Origin: an uncultured Lachnobacterium sp.
Lineage (GTDB): Bacteria; Bacillota; Clostridia; Lachnospirales; Lachnospiraceae
Assembly (NCBI GenBank): GCA_937889225.1
Contig: CALAST010000052.1
Coordinates: 1 to 6,122, forward strand
DNA length: 6,122 bases
Reading direction: 5' to 3'
Below are positions 3,569 through 6,122 of this stretch, one piece after another. Each line of letters opens with the position of its first letter. Position 1 is the first letter of the stretch. A program made the translations under genes and the position numbers. Under the pieces are notes generated by a model. That model was not told where the DNA came from. It did no database searches and saw only the letters and a program-made list of their open reading frames with translations.

Positions 3569-5149
3569 ATGCCTTGTCCACACAACGAAATCACGATTGT
3601 TCAGCGCAGCCAGCGGCAGTCTGCGGTTGCCGCCGCTGCTTACCAAAGCGGCGAAAAGCTGTTCTGTGAATACGACCAGCAAGTAAAGCACTACCCGGAA
3701 AAGCGTGGTATCGTCCACAATGAAATCCTGCTCCCGGCAAATGCTCCACAGGAATATGCAGACCGCAATACTTTATGGAATGCCGCCGAAGCGGTGGAAA
3801 AGCAATGGAACTCCCAGCTTGCAAGGCGGTGGGTGCTTACCATTCCCAGAGAGATACCGCCCGACCAGTACGCTGTCCTTGTACGGGAGTTTTGTGAACA
3901 GCAGTTTGTTTCCAAAGGCATGATTGCTGATTTTGCCATCCATGACCCCCATCCGCCGGGACACAATCCCCACGCCCATGTCCTGCTGACCATGCGGGCA
4001 ATGGATGAACATGGAAAATGGCTTCCCAAGAGCCGCAAGGTTTATGACCTTGACGAGAATGGGGAACGGATAAAGCTGCCGTCCGGCAGGTGGAAAAGCC
4101 ACAAGGAGGATACGGTGGACTGGAACGACCAGAAGTATTGTGAAATCTGGCGGCATGAATGGGAGGTTATCCAGAACCGCTATCTGGACGCCAATGACCG
4201 CCCGGAGCGTGTGGACTTGCGTTCCTATGCCAGACAGGGGCTTGATATAGTCCCCACTGTCCATGAGGGGACTGCTGTCCGGCAGATGGAAAAGCGAGGT
4301 ATCCAGACGAATATCGGCAACCTGAACCGGGAAATCAGAGCCGCCAACCGCCTGATGAAGTCCATCCGGCAGCTTATCCAAAACCTCAAAGGCTGGATTA
4401 CCGAGCTGGGAGAAAAACGGAAGGAGCTGCTTGCACAAAAGGCGGCGGAGGAAGCGACACTTCTTCCCAATCTGCTGATGAAGTATATGGAGATACGAAA
4501 GGAAGAACGGAAGGACTGGACAAGGGCTGGACAGAACCGGGGAACTTCACAGGACTTAAAGGCAGTCAGCGAAGCCCTGTCCTATCTCCGGCAAAAGGGG
4601 CTTTCCACTGTGGAGGACTTAGAAGCGTTTCTGGAATCTTCCGGGAAATCAGCCGCAGATTACCGCAATCAGATGAAGCCAAAGGAAGCCCGGAGCAAAG
4701 TGATTGACGGGATTCTTGCCAGCCGGACAGACTGCAAGGAATGTAAGGCTGTCTATGAGAAGTACCAGAAGATATTTTTTAAGAAAATAAAGGGGAAATT
4801 CAAACAGGAACACCCGGAGGTTGCCCGGTATGAGAAAGCCGCTGACTACCTTGCCAAGCACCCGGACGATAAGGATAAAACGAAAAATGAGTTGCAACAG
4901 GAGCAGGAAACGCTTCTCAGCGAAATCGCAGAGCTGAAAGTACCACTGACCGAGGTACAGGAGGATTTGAAGAAGCTGCGGGACATCCGCTACTGGGTAC
5001 GGAAAGCCACACCCGGCACAGAGGAAAGCAAAGAGCCGCCCAAGAAGCAGCCCATCAAAGAAGTCTTGCAGGATAAGACTGACGAGAAAAAAGCACAAAG
5101 AACCGCCCCGGCACAGGAGAAACACAGACAACAGGATATGGAACTTTAA
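3569..5149 (+). CDS. MobA/MobL-family (MobQ) conjugative relaxase
   Basis: This is a 526-residue relaxase that nicks one strand at oriT and stays covalently attached to the 5' end during mobilization. The N-terminal relaxase domain (about 1-230) has the AAYQSGEKL segment with Tyr25, the same position as the catalytic tyrosine of MobA from RSF1010, and the metal-binding histidine cluster HDPHPPGHNPHAHVLL (125-140; H132, H135 and H137 are likely ligands). Residues about 250-330 and 430-490 are charged and helical, probably coiled coil. The C-terminus is basic and low-complexity (KEPPKKQP...), suited to DNA or partner contacts. The length fits relaxases of clostridial mobilizable elements, and the gene looks intact. 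ATG 3569 lies 8 nt after AAAGGAGG (3553-3560). No coupling protein or secretion genes are visible, so transfer would use a helper system. Base composition is more GC-rich than the cargo upstream. Confidence 0.93.
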   Translation: MPCPHNEITIVQRSQRQSAVAAAAYQSGEKLFCEYDQQVKHYPEKRGIVHNEILLPANAPQEYADRNTLWNAAEAVEKQWNSQLARRWVLTIPREIPPDQYAVLVREFCEQQFVSKGMIADFAIHDPHPPGHNPHAHVLLTMRAMDEHGKWLPKSRKVYDLDENGERIKLPSGRWKSHKEDTVDWNDQKYCEIWRHEWEVIQNRYLDANDRPERVDLRSYARQGLDIVPTVHEGTAVRQMEKRGIQTNIGNLNREIRAANRLMKSIRQLIQNLKGWITELGEKRKELLAQKAAEEATLLPNLLMKYMEIRKEERKDWTRAGQNRGTSQDLKAVSEALSYLRQKGLSTVEDLEAFLESSGKSAADYRNQMKPKEARSKVIDGILASRTDCKECKAVYEKYQKIFFKKIKGKFKQEHPEVARYEKAADYLAKHPDDKDKTKNELQQEQETLLSEIAELKVPLTEVQEDLKKLRDIRYWVRKATPGTEESKEPPKKQPIKEVLQDKTDEKKAQRTAPAQEKHRQQDMEL

Positions 5150-5150
5150 C

Positions 5151-5196
5151 AGGCACTTGCCATTTTCAATTAGAGAATGTCAGGTGCTTTTCTTAT
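5151..5196 (+). terminator. Strong hairpin terminator between relaxase and CHC2 genes
   Basis: Arms 5153-5167 and 5173-5187 pair over 15 positions, with one mismatch (C5160/T5180) and two G-U pairs. The loop is AATTA (5168-5172), and TTTTCTTATTTT follows. It begins 4 nt after the relaxase stop. It should end or reduce relaxase transcription; the CHC2 gene then needs read-through or its own promoter, which I cannot see clearly. Confidence 0.72.
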
Positions 5197-5214
5197 TTTC
5201 AAGGAGGGATAGAT

Positions 5215-5859
5215 TTGAATGTATTCGAAGCTGTGAAGCAGTCCGTCACAACAAGACAGGCTGCGGAGTATTATGGAATCCATGTAGGTCGGAACGGGAT
5301 GGCTTGCTGCCCGTTCCATAACGATAAAACCCCAAGCATGAAGCTGGATCGGCGTTACCATTGCTTCGGCTGCGGTGCGGATGGGGATGTGATTGATTTT
5401 GCCGCCGCCCTGTATGGGCTGGGAAAGAAAGAAGCCGCCGTACAGCTGGCACAGGACTTCGGGCTTTCCTATGAGGACTGGAAACCGCCGGGAAAGGTAA
5501 AAAAGCCCAAGACCCGGCAGAAATCCCCGGAGGAACAGTTTCAGGAAGCAAAGAATCGCTGCTTCCGTATTCTTGCCGATTATCTCCATCTGCTGATGGC
5601 ATGGAGAACGGACTACGCCCCGCACTCCCCGGAGGAAGCCTTTCATCCCCGGTTTGTGGAAGCCTTACAGAAGCAAGCCCAAGTGGAATATCTGCTGGAT
5701 GTGCTGCTGTTCGGGGAAACAGAGGAAAAAGCGGATTTGATTACGGACTACGGAAAGGATGTGATACAGCTTGAACAGCGAATGGCAGAACTTGCAGCCG
5801 CAGACGCAGCAAGAACTAAAAAACACTATGAACGCCATGCAGCCGCCCCAGAGCGTTGA
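5215..5859 (+). CDS. CHC2 zinc-finger (DnaG primase-type) domain protein
   Basis: This is a 214-residue protein with an N-terminal CHC2 zinc-binding domain like that at the start of DnaG primases. It has CPFHNDKTPSM (32-42) and YHCFGCGADGDVIDF (48-62), giving ligands C32, H35, C50 and C53. There is no TOPRIM catalytic domain within the length; the C-terminal half is helical and charged. It is therefore a primase-like accessory that probably helps recognise single-stranded DNA for replication of the element, working with the VirE-like protein encoded next. The start codon is TTG 5215, supported by AAGGAGGG (5201-5208) 6 nt upstream; the ATG at 5219 is out of frame and stops quickly. The last 32 nt overlap the next gene, suggesting translational coupling. 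The domain call is secure; the detailed role is inferred from similar mobile-element modules. Confidence 0.88.
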   Translation: MNVFEAVKQSVTTRQAAEYYGIHVGRNGMACCPFHNDKTPSMKLDRRYHCFGCGADGDVIDFAAALYGLGKKEAAVQLAQDFGLSYEDWKPPGKVKKPKTRQKSPEEQFQEAKNRCFRILADYLHLLMAWRTDYAPHSPEEAFHPRFVEALQKQAQVEYLLDVLLFGETEEKADLITDYGKDVIQLEQRMAELAAADAARTKKHYERHAAAPER

Positions 5860-6122
5860 GGAAATCAAGGCGGGGCTGGAAACCACCGAGAAAGGCGGTG
5901 TCCGTCAGAGCATACGGAACTGCCTGACCGTATTCCAACGTGACCCTCTGCTTTCAGGGGCTATCGCATACAACATCCTGACTGACCGCAAGGACATCAT
6001 AAAGCCCATCGGTTTTCACAGAGAAAGCACCGCCCTGAACGATACGGACATGAAGTATCTGCTTCTTTATCTGGAAGAAACCTACGGGCTTACCAATGAG
6101 AAAAAGATTGATAACGCCATCG
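5828..6122 (+). CDS. VirE/P4-type replication protein, 5' part (runs off the window)
   Basis: An open frame begins at ATG 5828 and continues to the window end without a stop (98 codons visible). The protein begins MNAMQPPQSVEEIKAGLETT and contains DPLLSGAIAYNILTDRKDII and a segment ending YLEETYGLTNEKKIDNAI. I recognise this as the N-terminal region of the virulence-associated E family (P4-like helicase/ATPase proteins) that follows CHC2 genes in clostridial mobilizable elements. The ATPase motifs would lie beyond the window, so activity cannot be judged here. The gene overlaps the CHC2 gene by 32 nt in another frame. No clear ribosome binding site precedes either ATG 5828 or the alternative ATG 5837, so coupled translation is likely. 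Confidence 0.8.
   Translation, partial: MNAMQPPQSVEEIKAGLETTEKGGVRQSIRNCLTVFQRDPLLSGAIAYNILTDRKDIIKPIGFHRESTALNDTDMKYLLLYLEETYGLTNEKKIDNAI

Noticed and set aside
3460..3669. Plus-strand 69-codon frame starting in the relaxase leader
   Set aside because: It runs through the terminator hairpin and then overlaps the relaxase start in another frame; there is no ribosome binding site or protein-like pattern.
3773..4438. Long minus-strand frame (221 codons) opposite the relaxase gene
   Set aside because: It lies wholly inside the convincing relaxase gene, has no recognisable motif and no ribosome binding site; it is a shadow of GC-rich coding DNA.
1..6122. CRISPR array, tRNA or rRNA genes
   Set aside because: No regularly spaced repeats, and no tRNA cloverleaf or rRNA-like stretch was seen on either strand.

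Overview
The window looks like part of an integrative mobilizable element from a low-to-moderate-GC, Gram-positive anaerobe of the Clostridia (Lachnospiraceae/Clostridioides type). The evidence is strong AAGGAGG ribosome binding sites, a TnpV-family protein, a MobA/MobL (MobQ) relaxase, a CHC2 zinc-finger primase-like protein and the start of a VirE/P4-type helicase protein. All genes are on the + strand.

Layout. (1) 1-610: tnpV, a translationally coupled 48-codon gene, and a GNRA-loop hairpin that looks like their terminator. (2) 611-3400: an AT-rich cargo segment. A strong promoter (760-788) is followed by a roughly 350-nt leader, an Lsa/CplR-type ABC-F ribosomal protection gene (1152-2612), a 110-bp MITE-like insertion right at that gene's stop codon, and a P-loop kinase gene (2827-3372) bracketed by short direct repeats. 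(3) 3400-3568: a hairpin-rich gap with an intrinsic terminator, where an oriT would be expected. (4) 3569 to the end: the transfer and replication module (relaxase, strong terminator, CHC2 protein, start of the VirE-like protein). This part is visibly more GC-rich than the cargo.

The most notable feature is the leader in front of the ABC-F gene. It reads as a complete transcription attenuator: a 7-codon leader peptide lies in the 5' arm of stem A, the 3' arm of A can instead pair with the terminator's 3' arm, and a terminator hairpin with a U-tract follows. Downstream comes a second leader ORF of 25 codons with mutually exclusive stems, then a hairpin that covers the ABC-F Shine-Dalgarno sequence. 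This suggests two-tier, drug-sensing control (transcription, then translation) of a ribosome-protection gene. A 20-codon, very hydrophobic ORF sits between the two and ends at the base of the terminator.

How the parts fit: the mobile backbone supplies transfer and replication, and the cargo supplies inducible ribosome protection (by family, lincosamide/pleuromutilin/streptogramin A type) plus an uncharacterised small-molecule kinase. The RNA structures were found by reading complementarity by eye. No folding energies or database searches were run.
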